NCBI GenBank assembly: GCA_000727475.1
Contig: KL647291.1
Span: 596,325 to 660,324 of the forward strand
DNA from: Sarcocystis neurona
Lineage: Eukaryota; Apicomplexa; Conoidasida; Eucoccidiorida; Sarcocystidae
Direction: 5' to 3'
DNA: 64,000 nt
Shown in pieces: positions 36,993 through 52,300 of the stretch. The translations under genes and the position numbers were made by a program. Position 1 is the stretch's first letter; each line of letters begins with the position of its first letter. The notes beneath the pieces were generated by a model. The model was not told the DNA's origin, made no database searches, and saw only the letters and a list, made by a program, of their open reading frames with translations.

Positions 36993-37676
36993 TCACTCTT
37001 CAGCTGTTTTCTCTGGTTTCAACCCCCCGTCTTCAGCGGGCTTCCCAACGGAGAATGTGCAGCCAAGGACGTTTTCGAATGTTAAGATGCCTAGGGTTTT
37101 TCCACTGGTTCCGCTACGCTGCAACGACAAATAAGAGTAGATTGCTCGGGGTTCGGACGCTAGTAAAAATGATACTCCACTTGCAACTCGGGCAGAAAGA
37201 ACCTCTAGAGTAAGCGACAAACCTGCGGTTAAATCTATACATATGCATTTGTGCGCGTACAAATACGTGCAGATGCTAAGTGAACGATAGAGTTCGTGTC
37301 ACATTCACCTGCAGTCCTTTTAGAAAGATTCTCTTTTGGCTGCAAGCGATGCCGCGTACGTAGACTCTGATGCCAAAATCCTCTGAGCGAAAGTATTACT
37401 AGGAACTCTTCTGTGGTGTTCTCTGCCGTCTTTGAACTCCTCCGGAATAGAGGGCACTTTACAACCTGTGAGTGTGAAGAAAGGGCAGTCCGCTCGGGCT
37501 GGCGGCGAGCGCACAGAAATGTTACGCAGGCTGTGCCACGGTACAGTCGTAGTCGTCTTGCGTTTACGCCAAAAAGACGCCGCAGGCTTCTTTTCCATAT
37601 GGCTCCATTCGGTAACAACACAAAGTCATCTTCGATGCTGTGAAATGTGCCCTTCGAAACAGAGCGTGCTTTTACT
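36993..37676 (-). CDS. Possible two-exon 3' part of an unknown gene
   Basis: On the minus strand, an open frame from about 37676 reaches a donor CTGCAG|GTGAAT (last exon base 37309, phase 1). It can join a frame beginning after AACCGCAG at 37222 in the same phase and ending with TGA at 36993. The second exon includes SARVASGVSFLLASEP and ends KPEKTAEE. No ATG is available for the first part, so another 5' exon would be needed. It lies just downstream of the phosphatase stop on the same strand, so it could instead be that gene's 3' UTR. No family recognised. Confidence 0.22.
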
Positions 37677-37920
37677 GTGAAATATATTGCCAAGTTATCT
37701 TTTAAGAAGCTGCTTTTTCTTCAGCGGTTCATCACAGTAAAAAACGAAATCGATCCACCGCGACGGGATGGCAATACTGAGAGGAGTTTTTGAAGAGAGC
37801 GGATTTTCCCTTCACAAAATCAAGGAAGAGCGGAAGATTCGTCGTTTACACCTGTTCTGTCTGTGAACTGTATTAGTTGAAGAAGATCGACAGCATTCTT
37901 CCTCCATGTCACCTCCAACA

Positions 37921-40900
37921 TCACCGCAGCCACACGACCTGGCAAGTGATCTGATACAACATCCACACAGCAGAACTGTGGGAAAACAAATAGCTGCGGA
38001 GCGACTGAACGAGACTATCACGTACCTGTTCAGAATGAGATACGGAAGAAAGCTTACAGAGAAACAAACACGCGATGCAAGCACAAAACAGCACAGACGC
38101 GTCACCTATAATGTGATCGGCATGTATACACGTGCATGCCCACGTGTGCGGTGTCCACCCACACGCGTACACTCACTCTACGGTGCACACACGTCTCCAC
38201 GTATGTCTATTCAGAGATCCACACATAAATGTACATGTATTGTTCCACACCGTATATCACGTACACATCTACAGAGGTCCAACCTTACAAAATGCATTCG
38301 TCCCACATAACCCCATTTACTCTACACACACAGGTGACTGCGAGGGTGCTGTCCATGAGATCTGCCTTCTTCCCTGCGTGGCTGTATGTGCGCTTGCTTC
38401 CCGAAGCCGCAAAATCGTAGCGTGGTGCCTACGCGGATATCCCTCCTGTGCGTGAGACCATGCACTTCTACACACGAAAATTTCTTCCAGCGTGTCTGTA
38501 TGTGTGCAGGTGATCGTCGGCACTGTCTTGGACGGATATTCAGCCTCAAAGAGGACGGGGGGAAAAAAAATTTCTCCTCACAGTGACTATTTCGTGTTGT
38601 CACTGACGCGTGTACTGTTGGTCGAGAGGTTGCCTAAGGCTGGTGTAGAACGAAGAAAACGGAAGAATTGGGCCCCCTCAGTTCGTTACAGAGGAAACAG
38701 CATCTTGAGTTTTACTCAGACGATGAAGAAATTGTTGTTTTCGTCAGGGAAGGAAATGTTTCGTTTAGTGCGAACAGATTGAAAGAGAGCGTGTCATGAC
38801 AGAATCACGGATATCTGTTAGTTATGCCTTGAGCAAGTGAAGCAACAGCAGCTTACGTCATCGATTACGTGGCCGTCCTCATCTATCCATCGCTTGAAAG
38901 CTTCCAGCGCCAATTTATCGGCAGCCGCTTTAACTTTGGATTTGCTCGTGTTCCCCACCACCTGCAAACAGTGATGCAAACAGCGCACCAAAGTCAACAA
39001 ACAGAAATATAACAAGAGCAGCACACCAAGCGGGCACCTTATCACACCGGCCCACTGTTTTGGGAGAAAAACAGATGGTGTTGAGGCAGAACAACAAAGA
39101 CGCGCCAAAAACATCATGCAGAGCTTGCTGTGATCGCTGTGGAGTAACAGAGAAGTACAGATACACACCGGTTCAAAAGAAGAGTGCTTCACATAGAAGT
39201 CTCCGTCACGGTTAAGGAAACAAGGCACAAATACTCTAGCGGATACGCAAAGAAACAGTGGAGAGATAACTGTCACCTCCTCCTTAGGAAAGACTAGCAA
39301 GAGCGGCACAACCGTGCGTGTTGGGGACAGCGTTGTGCGAAAGAAGAGCAGGAGCGTAACAGTGCTGCAAGACGAAACTACCATTCCCCCGTGTCTTGAT
39401 CTTTTTCAGCAGTACGCGTCTGCTAAGACAAACAAGATACGCGCGTGTGCCCGCTGCACGAAAGATTTTACACATATGTGTACCCACACATTTATCTGCA
39501 CACAGGTGTGTGGCTCTGCAGCCAAAGAGAGGTAGCACAACACAAAGAAGGTCCGTGTGCAACTCGACCGAGTAGGCGAGCTGCCTGCCCAGAAACAGTC
39601 GCGCAGCCCGGGGAGTTCTGCCCCGTCGCTGAGCTGGGCGGACACACACACGCACTTCCGCGTACAACGCAGAACTGGCGCCGCAAGACGCCGGCGGGCA
39701 AGCCTGTGTACACACACGCAGAAGCGTTGGCGGGTCGGAAGCCCGGACCGTCACCGACCCTGTAGATGACCCAGTCCTATGAAGAAGAGACAACGACTAT
39801 CCAGAAAACCAGTGGAACACATGGAAACGGCTTCTGCTCAGTTCACCGATGCCCGCCACGCCAATAACGAGAGAGTCCAGCAGAGGGGACAAGGAAGCAT
39901 ACACCCACGCCCCCCTCCCATATCAAAGAAGCGGAACGTTTAGTGAAAACAAAGAGGCGTACGCGCGCAGCCTCCATCATTTAAAGAAAGTGGAGGAAGG
40001 GGGGGGCCGTGAGAACAGAGACCGGCCCGTGTGAATATTGGTGCTCCCCAGCAACCAAGTGGATGGAGTCCTCTTTAAAATGAATGCATGTGCACATGAC
40101 TTCAACCAGGAACAACCAACCGACACGAGGACCACCACCACTTCCAACTGACGCACAGAAATTAAAAGCGTCACTTGGGAAAACGACCACACGCACACCT
40201 CGCAGCCCTGGGGCAGTCCATTGTCGCCTTCTGCTCGCATGGCACAGCTACGCAAAGAGTTCCACTACCAGACAGGTCGCGTGCTTGACTGACCACTTGC
40301 AACCCTTCGCGCAGGAAAGTAAATTTTAACGCAGACACCTCCATGTTGGGCGGACACAAAGAAGGCATGTGTCGGCCGGGGAGCTTCTCTTTTCTACCGC
40401 TTAGAAGCCGCGCTTTCTTTCCTTCGGAGATTCCACAAGCAGGACTTGCCGTTTCTCAGAGCTGTCTACAAGGAGTCCACGTATTTTGTCTCCGCACGAA
40501 GAAATACACGCCCAATGTACGCACACATGTACGTGCGAAGTATATAGACACATGTAGGCGATATTTTCATGTCTACTACTACGGATCAAGGTCTGGCGAG
40601 TTGTGTGTGCCTGTTTTCCTGACGGAGAGACGCTCACAACAACTGCGTCCAGCACGCGCTTAAACCTCTATACAGGAGAAAAAGAGATCGGCACACACAT
40701 ATATATGTACACACGAGTATACACAGACACATCCATAGAGGCACACAGCCTTCACAGCAGCACGCTTACACACACGTGGTCTGGTTCTTCCTGCCGCCAT
40801 TTGTACACATGCAGAGAATAGATAGGGAGAGCCGCTTAAATATAATAACCGGTGTCCTTGCGTCACTCACAAGAGATACAGCGCTCCTCTGCCTTGAAGA

Positions 40901-43900
40901 AACGAGTAACCCTCTCCTCCCCTCCCCGTCGCTTTTCTTCTTTCTGCATTCCCTACAGACATTAACATATATACGCCGGCCGCGATGCAGTACTCGCAAG
41001 AGACGCGGCATTTCTGAAAATGAGAGAGACCCTCCCCTCCCCTACCCGTCGCTCTCCCTCTCACTTCACCCACGCGGAGACGTGAATACATATACGGCTG
41101 CTGTGACGCAGTACTCACTTTGCTAGCCCCTGGTCTACGAACCTCAAACACTCACCCACACACATTCACATACACATACAGACGGTAACTTCTTCGCTTT
41201 TCATGAGCTGTGTCCTCTGCGTCCCTGCCGATGTAGTTGGACCCACCTAGAATCCCTTGCCCTCCTCCTCTACGCAGACGTAGCTCTGCAGATATACAGA
41301 AGGTCTAGGGAGCTTCACACACACACCCACACACAAGTACTTCTACGTGTATACAAATACGCCCTTGCAAGTGGCTCTTTTTTCGACTTTTGAGAACGGA
41401 GGTCCTTCGTGTCCCTCCGGCATACACAGATGAAACTCCCTTTTTTCCTCCTGTACACAGAAAGGTGGCCCCTGCACGTGTCCCTGCGGAAGCAAACTTA
41501 CGCTGTAAACTATTTGGACGGCATCTTCGCTGCTGATGAACTCCCATACGCCATCGCTCGCCAAAATCAGAAAAAGGCAACTTCTATCTAAGTCGACCTG
41601 CGGCCAGTTAAACATACATATCGCACCATACAATGTACACATATATATATATATATATCTCACCGATACACACATATACACACATGAGAAGCGGTACGTC
41701 TTTTAATGTACATGTCACCGGTCGCAACAATTGCTTAAAGGCGATTTTTTCTAACGCCCATCTCATAGGTTGAAAGAAGTAGGTATGGATACCCTACTAT
41801 ACCCGCCATGATAAACAGCTTCGCAACAGCGCTTTGCACATATACATATATACACGTACACGCGCAGGTCTATATACGCGCCTCTGCTCAGATATTTACG
41901 TACAAAGAGAGAGGCCACCTGGAGGAAAATGCAACAGAAGAAAATGTAACACTTCTTCTTTCCCTGTGAAAACTCTCCTTCTCTCTCTGTACGTGTAACA
42001 ACAGACACACACAGGCGAGTGGGCTTCCACCGTCAAACCGTCATTTCAACGAGGGAAACATGAAAAAAATGCTCTACAGACACACGCAAGCGTAGAGATA
42101 TTTTTACACGAGGTCGTACAAATAGGATATCTGTTGCAATACACGGACGTATGTGTACGTCTATGAGAGAGAGGCAGTGGAAAGAATATCTTCCACCAGA
42201 GTCCACCAGCAACATATATATATATATGTTCTTTACATTGATATATATATATACACATAGAGTGTACACGACGTACATGTAGATACGGATCTCCCTTGTG
42301 TCTTGTCTTCTATTATCCCTCTTGTACATACATATATATATATATACGTTCTTTACATTGATATCTATATATATATACACACACATAGAGTGTACACGAC
42401 ATAGATATAGATACGGATCTCCCGTCTGTTTTGTCTTGTATTATCCCTCTTGTACTTTGTTCCGCTATGTCTCGCATTCTCTCTGTTTTTCTTTTCCCTC
42501 TCTGTGTCTTTCTCTCGACACATACGGCAGTATGCGTGAATCGTTTTCTCAGTCTCTCTTGCTCTGTCTGTCTGTCTTCCGCCCTACAGAAATGAACATC
42601 TTTTATATTGTCCTTGTTCTCCTTTTTTGTTCGTTTTCCTTTATCTCTCGCCCAGTCACCGGCTCTCGCTTTCTACATTCATCGCAGATCACGGTGTACC
42701 TACCGGTAAGAAAGAAACGGTTGAGACTTCTCGCACACTTTCTTCTTCGCTCTACACAGGAAACTCCCCACTTCCCCCAGAAAGTAATCATTTCTCACGA
42801 TCAGTAAAGAACAGAAAGCAGCAACTTGTCCACTCTGTCTTTAACGCGTGCAGGTATCTACGGACTGCCGCTATAAACACACATACATATATACACGCGG
42901 TTGTCATGTGTGTATGTGTGTGTCCTTTCACGTCCGTCGTTTCTGTATGTACGTATACGTTTATCTATAGAAAGAAATGTACACCTTTGTACGTATGTAT
43001 GTATGGATGTATACACGTTCACACACACATTTATATGTATGTACATATATACGTTGTAGTCGTAAACCGGCCTGTCCTTGCAGCGTTCATGTGTCGATGG
43101 ATTTCCTTTATAAACACATACATATATATATGTATATACGCGGCCACCATGTGTTTTGTGTGTCTACATTCGCGCCTATACTTTCTGTATGTATATGTAC
43201 GTATACCTATGTATCTACACGTATAACTTTGTATGTATGTACATTTATATATATATATACACGTTTACGTACACATATGTACGTACACACATATAAGTTT
43301 AAATTTTTCTCTCTCTAAATAGATATATATATGTATGAGGACAGCAACAACATAGCTACTACGTGCGTACGTAAGTACAACGGTACAGCGCCCCCGGCAG
43401 GAAGACAAACGACCCCACGAAAAAGGAGAGAAATCTACGCCATTCGTCTGTGAAGACACAAAGTAAGAGAAACGTCCCTTTTTCACAAAAAGCAACTGTT
43501 ACCAGAACTTGTGCACCTTCCTCTCGACACATCAATATATCTCTATTTATGTTATGTAGATGTCCAGGTGTATGTATACATACATACATACGTACACCTA
43601 CATAGAGAAAGTGGTACAGGAATGTCTCGCCAGCTGCAGGGGGACACTTTCAAGAAGCAGCGCAGAGTAGTAAAAGCGAGTGTCGAAACTCACCACTTTG
43701 ACGGCAGGCATGCAGGAAACGCCAACTTGGGAACCGATGGTATCGCCGATGGCCCGGCTCATGGCAAGGCCCGGGTAAAGGCGTCCTCGGACGAACAGGC
43801 GATATGGAATATCACTTTCAAGTCGTCGAACTTCTCCTCCTGCGACCCACGACCGAGATCCAGCAGCAGCAGCATTAGCGTGGACACTCCTGCACACCGT

Positions 43901-46353
43901 GCTGCAGCAGCAGCCGCCCCAGCAGGAGCCACGTCAGCAGCAGCCTCCCCGGCAGCAGCCGCCACAGCAGTGGAGAACCTTCCCTCGCAGACGTTGCAGC
44001 ACAGGCAGCACTACCAACAAAAGAAGCCGCGCGTGCCTGCTGTAGCAGCTGCAGGCGCAACAGCAACAGCTGCGGGAGCAGCAGTAGCGGCCGCAGCGGA
44101 GACCATTCGCAGACAGTGGGTGCAGCAGCAGCGGCAGCAACTCTTCCTGGTGGACATCGCAGAAGCAGCAGCAGGTGATATAAAGATGGGCACGCGCGTT
44201 GGACCGACAGCAGCACATGCAGAAGCGACGGCAGTGGACTAAACACCCCCTTGGCAGCAGCAAGCAAAGCCGCTGCAGCAGACACTTTCGCGCAGCAAGA
44301 CGGCTGCTGCAACGTGAACAGTCAGCCACGCCTCTCGCCCACATCAAATCTCCTCAAGGAGGATCCTGCTGCTGCCTCTGCAAAGAATTAAAGGTATTTC
44401 TTTTGATGTACTGCAGCAGCAATCTCGCTCTCTCTACCGGCGTGCGCGCTACGCAGTGACTCCGGCGGAAGGCAATCAAAGGGACGTGCACGCAGGCGCA
44501 GAAGAATACACATATATATATATATATACATACATATATGTAAATGTGTGAACAGGGTTGCTACTATTTTGCCGGTTAAGAGACCTTCGAATGGTTACAT
44601 TCTCGAACGAAAAACGATATATATATATATATATATGTGTATGTACACGTACACAGACAGATACACGTACATCGCGGGAACACGCCGGCAAATACAAATT
44701 ATACCAAATTTTTACGTATATATACATACGTATACATATATATACACGTTTACGTAATTCTGCGTAAGAATGGACCACAAAGTACGTATATTGTCGAATT
44801 CCTGAACACATACATATATATACATACATATTCACTAGACACCCAGCTATACGACGGGAAAATACCATCTACTATATATTCACCTAACTACTAGGAGAAA
44901 GTACCTATTTATTTATCCATACTCTATATCTATACCTATATTTACATCTATATCTATTTGAAAACTATATATGTATGTATATCGCTGGAATACCGAACAA
45001 AGCATACATACACACCCGCACCGCTACGGATATACACATGTACACACGCTTCTGCATATCGCCGGAGCAGAGAGCGCGAAAAAGTAGACATATTACCTCA
45101 CTCCTACGGATATATACATATCCGCATTTATACATACACGAACGTATGTATATACCCCGCACAAACACGTCACCGAACACATGTATTCTTGATTAAAGAA
45201 GCGTATCCACTTATTTATGAACATGTAAATATACATACATACATAATATACATGTGTAGACGTGTCTCACGGAAGGTGGCAACAAAAACAGATATCCTTT
45301 CTACTTACGACGGAGACACAAATATATGTGTGTATGTATTTTCACGTATATTGTCAGAATAGGCCATCACAGAGAAGGTCTATCTGATTAACGCAGATAC
45401 GTAAACGCATACGTACACCCAATTATGTCTTTTGCAGGAATATGCCAGCGAAAAAGTTACCAAATTACATACGAAAGCACGTGCGTGTCTGTGTCTGTGA
45501 GTCTAGCCCCACGTCGAAACGTTTGGCGGCAGGAGAAACTCTTTCAACACACAAAAGTCTAGACACACAGGCTTCTCCACAGAAGAAAGCGGAAGATGCA
45601 CACGTCTACACACATACACAAAAAAAGACAAGGGCACACCCAGACGCATGCACAAATATATATATTCACATGTAAAAACAAGCGGGGAAGCAAACTCGTA
45701 AAACGACAGCCGGGACAGCATCAAAAATTCACACACACGTCTGCATATGTATACACACGTGTATCTGTATACACCTCTATACCTATACACACATATATAT
45801 ATATCTATATGTGTATGTATATGAGAGATGACGTACATATATATATATATATATTCAGACATACAAATATACGAGGGGAGCAAATAGATAAAAACACAGC
45901 TGTGACATCGTCAGAGACACGTACATATATGTACGCATATGTACACAGAATATATATACCTATATCTCCATATATATGTATATAGATAGATATATGTATA
46001 TGCATCTATACACATACATATATATATATGTATAAATGTGGAAACGAGCAGACGCTGAGGTACGCACACAAGAAAAAACATTCTAGCAACAATAGCAGAA
46101 ACTGCACGTACCTTACACAGGTGCAAGTACGTGTATACATATATATAAATATATCTATATAGATAGATAGATGCATACATATTCGCGAGAATATATATAT
46201 GACAATCTACCATATATATATATACCGAGATCTATACACATATTACTACAAATGCAGCTATAGGCACTCGCAAACAAATATGTAAGACACATACGTATAC
46301 ATACATAAATATAAACACCACAAATAAATATATAAGACATGCACATGTGTGCG

Positions 46354-46385
<32 letters not shown>

Positions 46386-49300
46386 AACACCCATTAACAA
46401 GCATATAAGACACGTGTATATATGTATATGTATATATATGTACACGACGCTTTTCTTTGAGGACCTGATTCTCTCTATCTATGTGCTTATACGTACATAC
46501 ATGGGAAGAATATATATATAATATATAGTATGTGCGCATGTGCACATACTAATACATGAATGCTTGTATGTACTGCCGCAATTATTTCCTTCATAGATCT
46601 TTCGCTTTGTTGATTTGTATGAATCGAAGATGCGAGTCTTCTGGCTAGTGTTCACACATATATATATAGAGGTGCCCCCACCTCTATATAAGAACGTTAT
46701 GTACGTATACGTAGAGATATATATGTGTGTACGTATCTTATATTTTGTTTTCTGGGGGTTGAGTTCTCTGTGTATCCAAGTGTACGTGTACCGTTCATTT
46801 CAACAGAAGAAAATCACCTGCTGCTTCAATCCTCGCTCTTTCCTTCGGACACGTTGGCTTGTGATCCACCGTCAGCGTCTCCGCATAAACGCCTGAAAAA
46901 AAAAATTCGTTCACTACGACATATATCAGACCAACACAAAAAACTTCCATCTGCCTCTCCTTTTTCTCCTTTCTCTCTCTCTCTCTCTTCACACATACAT
47001 ATACATATATGTAGGTATACACATAAATACGTATATATACGTGTAGACACCCATACATAGATAAAACACATACATATTCACATATACACATACATCTATA
47101 TATATGTGGACCTATTCATTAAACCCTCTCTCCCCTCTTTACCTCTCCGTCTACACACATGTAACGTATACACACGTGTGGACACGCATACATAGAAAAA
47201 AATAACACATACAAATTCATATATATATAAATTCAGAAGTATTCATCACATTCTCGAACTCCATTGATATCCGATACATCTGATACATACATATATATAT
47301 AAATATGTATAGAGACGTATACAAGCATATTCAGTCATACATATTCGTACGTATAGCTACATACACACATATATACATACATATATACACATTTATATAC
47401 ACATATATGTGAACTATAATATATTGATTCACATATATACATATAGACGTATACAAGCATTTAGGTACAGACATGTATATATATACATATACATACGTAC
47501 ACACATACATCCATACGTATATATACATATATGTGAAGTCTAGTATATTGGTACACATATTGACAAATATGTACATACACAAACACGTATACAAACATAT
47601 TCGTTCACGCATAGGCCAACATATCTTCATCGATACATCCATTTACACACGTACATATATATATATATATATATACGAATACGTGTGATTCGCACACATA
47701 TACACATATATATATGTATGTATGATTCGCATACACATGGATACATCTACTATATATGTCTGCGTATGCATTATTTAACTGGGAGCGTCCTCTCTCTGAA
47801 GGAGAATTTGCCAATCAATTTTTACATACAACCCAATACTGGTGTGGTGTATTATATCCTCCGCCTTGTATTTCTCTCTCTGTGTCTGTTCTACGAACGT
47901 CTACATCAATTACGGACATTTCTATGAGGCGAAAACCTGCCCCACTTAAAAAAGAGAAGTCCTCTCTTCCTCTTCCTCTCCCTTCCTCTTTCTCTCCCTT
48001 CCTCCTCTCTCTCTCTCCTTCCTCTATCCACCCCCCCCCCCTCCCTTCTCTCTGCCCTCCCTCCTCTCTCTCCTCCTTCTCCTCTCTATCTCCTTCTCTC
48101 TCCCCCTCTCCTTCTCCCTCCCTCCTCTCCCTCTCTCTATTCCTCTTTCCTCTTTCCTCTCTCTCTTCTCTCCGCCCTCACTACTCCCTCTCTCTTCTCT
48201 CTCTGCTCCCCCTCTCCTTCTCCCTCCCTCCTCTCTCTCTCTCTCTCTTCTCTCTCCGTCTCCTCCTCTCTGTGAGTGAAGGAGACTTCACTCTTCTCTC
48301 TTCCCTCTCTCCCCCTCTCTCTACCCCCTCTCCTTCTCTCTCCCTCTNNNNNNNNNNNNNNNNNNNNNNNNNNNNNNNNNNNNNNNNNNNNNNNNNNNNN
48401 NNNNNNNNNNNNNNNNNNNNNNNNNNNNNNNNNNNNNNNNNNNNNNNNNNNNNNNNNNNNNNNNNNNNNNNNNNNNNNNNNNNNNNNNNNNNNNNNNNNN
48501 NNNNNNNNNNNNNNNNNNNNNNNNNNNNNNNNNNNNNNNNNNNNNNNNNNNNNNNNNNNNNNNNNNNNNNNNNNNNNNNNNNNNNNNNNNNNNNNNNNNN
48601 NNNNNNNNNNNNNNNNNNNNNNNNNNNNNNNNNNNNNNNNNNNNNNNNNNNNNNNNNNNNNNNNNNNNNNNNNNNNNNNNNNNNNNNNNNNNNNNNNNNN
48701 NNNNNNNNNNNNNNNNNNNNNNNNNNNNNNNNNNNNNNNNNNNNNNNNNNNNNNNNNNNNNNNNNNNNNNNNNNNNNNNNNNNNNNNNNNNNNNNNNNNN
48801 NNNNNNNNNNNNNNNNNNNNNNNNNNNNNNNNNNNNNNNNNNNNNNNNNNNNNNNNNNNNNNNNNNNNNNNNNNNNNNNNNNNNNNNNNNNNNNNNNNNN
48901 NNNNNNNNNNNNNNNNNNNNNNNNNNNNNNNNNNNNNNNNNNNNNNNNNNNNNNNNNNNNNNNNNNNNNNNNNNNNNNNNNNNNNNNNNNNNNNNNNNNT
49001 CTCCCTCCTCTCTCTTCCTCTTTCCTCTCTCTCTCTCTTCTCTCTGCGCTCGCTACTCCCTCTATCTTCTGTGTCTGCCCTCTGTCCTCTCCCTCTCCTC
49101 CCTCTTTCCTCTCTCTCTCTTCTCTCCGCCCTAACTCCCTCTCTCTTCTCCCTCCCTCCTCTCTCTCTCCTCCTTCTCTCTACTCCCTCTCTCCCTCTCT
49201 CTCTCTGCTCCCTCTATCTTCTCTGTCTGCCCTCTCTCCTCTCCCTCTCTCCGCTCTCTCTCTTTCTCTCTTTTGTATCTTTCGCTCTCCGTCTCCTCCT

Positions 49301-52300
49301 CTCTGTGAGTGAAGGAGACTTCACTCTTCTCTCTGCCCTCGCTCCTTCTGTCTGCCCTCGCTCCTTCTGTCTGCCCTCTCTCCTTCTGTCTGCCCTCTCT
49401 CCTTCTGTCTGCCCTCTCTCCTTCTCTCTACTCCCTCTCTCTGTATACAAATATATATACGTGTGCGCGTGTTGCAAGCATATGATACAAATCGTGTGTC
49501 GTCTTTCCGTTTCAGACAGACAGCAAGGAAGAATGTGATGAGAGCCGCTGAAGAAGTGCTTCCGGCAAAGCAGTCGGTTTTCCTTCATAACGTCCACGAG
49601 AAAGAGTCGCGCGCTCGTGTGTCGCTTGCTGCCCCTACCACGACTACCCGATCTCTGTCTGCTTCGTCAAGCTGTTTCTTCTTCTCGCTGTATACCGCGA
49701 GGAACAAACAAAGGAAAAAGAGAGAAGAGGAGAAGAAGAAGTCGACAGAGACGCAGAGAAAAATGCACCTTCGTTGCAACACGCAGACATGCATGTGTCG
49801 GGGGAGAAGAAAACGGGACCCAGCGCGACGTGGAGAAGTAGACGACATTTCTGGAAGGAAAAGTGGCGTGTTATCTCTGTCCACATACATATTCATTTAT
49901 ATTTATGGACGTAGGCTTGACGTCATCCCTGTCCATATAAATATTTATAGACGAGCGTTGACGACGGTGAAAAACACTTTCTTCTCTATCTGGCTACCTG
50001 CGTGTGTTATCTCTGTCTCCACATACATATACATATATATACATATCTTTGCAGACGTAGGTTTTTTTTTTGTTGACCGTTCCATGAGGAGAGGTCAAGA
50101 AACGCAGAGATGAACAGGTGTTTCTTGGTATCTAGCGATTTGTTGTAGGATCACTGTCTGCAACACATACATACACACAGACACCCCTCTTCGTATATAG
50201 ATATGCATATATATGTTCGAACTTCTTTTCTACTTTTCCTCTCTCTCTCTCTTCTTCGTGTACACACATGTATATGTTTGAACTTTTTTTTGAAATATCC
50301 TCTCTCCCCTTCTTTCTTCTTTGCTCTTGGTGAAGCAGCTCACCTCGAGCTTTTTGCCGGGCCAAAACAACTCGGGAGTCACCCACGTGACCCACGTACA
50401 AGTGGCGTCTCGTTCGAATCACAACTGACGCAGTTGTCCCGCTCAGAGAGACATCAAAAAGATCCGTTTCCGCAGTAAAACTACACAGACACCTATGTGC
50501 CTGCAAAAAGAGGGACTCCACCAGCAACGACAGCGGCAGGAGCGACCGCAGCAGCAGCAGCAGCAGGAGCGACCGCAGCAGCAGCAGAGAGAGTAGCGGG
50601 AGCAGTAACGAGAGCGACAGCAGCAGTCGCGACAGGAGGGGCAAGAGAAGGAGGAGTAGCAGCAGCAAGAGCAGAGGCAGCCCAGCAAGGACACGCACAG
50701 CAGCAGCCGCAGGTTGACCGAACGCGGCAGGAGGAGCAGGAAGCGAAGAGAGAGCAGCCACGGGGATAACGCCGGAACAGCAGCAGTTCTGCGGAGGCCA
50801 GCAGCAGCAACAGCGGCAGGAAAAATCCAAGGCCGTCGCAGCAGCAGCAGATCCCCACCCCCGGCCCCTCACACACAGCACGCGTCTTGACGTCTGCGTG
50901 TGCCGGGTCTGCTTCCCAACATGCGTCCGTAGACTTTCTTATTTTAACTCTCATTCTTCAGGCTCTTCGACAAATAGTCGACAAGCGCACACACACGGAG
51001 AGAAATGTATTCTCAAAAGTTCTTCACCTCGACGAGGTTTTCCTCCACGGGCACCTCCCCGGCAGCCGTACATCACCGGCGTGTCCACCAGTCCATTACG
51101 CCCTCTCTCTGCGTGTCTACTACCTGCTCCACACGTCCGTAGAAAATAGGAAATAAAGGCGTCAAGCTAAAACAGCTCTGGGTGTGTCGACGCATGCGTG
51201 CATATATATATATATGTGATTGTTGTTGTATACCGATGTGTGTACAGATGTGGATCTTTATTCCCGTAAATCTATACATATATATATATATATAAATGTT
51301 TACCCAGGTGTGCCCACATGCAAATCTTTCTTCACGTAAATATATATATATACATATGTATATACTTTGTATAGCGATGCGCTTCCACGTTGGTGAATTC
51401 TTCTTCTTTTTCACCGTGTGCCCATCCATCCATACATACACACACGCATACCTGTTCAATTTCCATGAATTGGAAGATACTTACACCTGCCTAGAGCTAC
51501 CAACACTTCACTTGTAGCAGTCGTTCCTCTGCGTTCCCGAGTCACAAATAGTCCTCTACATCTGCTCGGTCCATAAACACTTCGACGAAATTGCTGCGTC
51601 GACACGTATACACCCCCCACCTCTCTAACATATCAGGAGCATCATACATATATATTTATATATATATATGCATGTAGTAATATACGTGCAGATATATGAA
51701 CACGCACGCTGTACGCATGCATATGTCCACATATATATATATATACTTATATACGTACAAACACGCACTCGCATGTGTGTGTACCCGACTTACATACCCG
51801 TTGCTCCCTTTTTATATATGCGTATATATACATCTCATCACAAATATATATACATATATATATATATATATTTGCACATGCTGGTAGTGAGGGGCCCCGT
51901 CTATGTAAAGGAGCAAAGATCGACAAAGGTACGCTCATCGATATAGAGACACACATTTATGGACGCATGCGTCGAGAGCTGTTGTAGGCGCCTACTATAT
52001 GTTCAGGGCCTTTCTGTGTGTTTTCTGTCCATGTAGATGCTATCGTAGCTCATCTTGCAGAGACGCCTCCTCACCTACGAATATAATTCCACGTGTATAT
52101 GTTGATGAAAAATGGAAGAGAGGAAGAAGAAACAGATGAGCTGCAGAGAAAGAAGACGTCGTACCGCAGTAAAAGAATTCTGAATTGCCTTGGGGACGTC
52201 GTAATCGAGCGCCGGGTCGGTCAGCAGCAGGTAGAGCAGCAGGCGAGGAACAAAGAAACTGACGTCATGGCCGCTCGGGCCGTGGCCGTCGAAGACCGAA

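Larger units (their letters stand above)
47950..49445. repeat. Polypyrimidine (CT-rich) tract of about 1.5 kb in phosphatase intron 3
   Basis: The plus strand is almost pure C/T (CTCTCTCCCT-type) on both sides of an assembly gap. It holds two copies of a 40 bp CGTCTCCTCCTCTCTGTGAG-containing unit and, at 49332-49426, five copies of a 19 bp minisatellite. It lies between phosphatase exons 3 and 4, so the pre-mRNA carries it as a polypurine tract. Confidence 0.95.

Noticed and set aside
36644..37213. A 189-codon ATG-started plus-strand frame
   Set aside because: A frame of this length is expected about once by chance in a window this size, and it has no motif. It also overlaps a minus-strand candidate exon.
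47756..49538. Long Ser/Leu/Pro frames across the CT-rich tract
   Set aside because: They read through a run of N and a polypyrimidine repeat, and lie in a phosphatase intron on the other strand.
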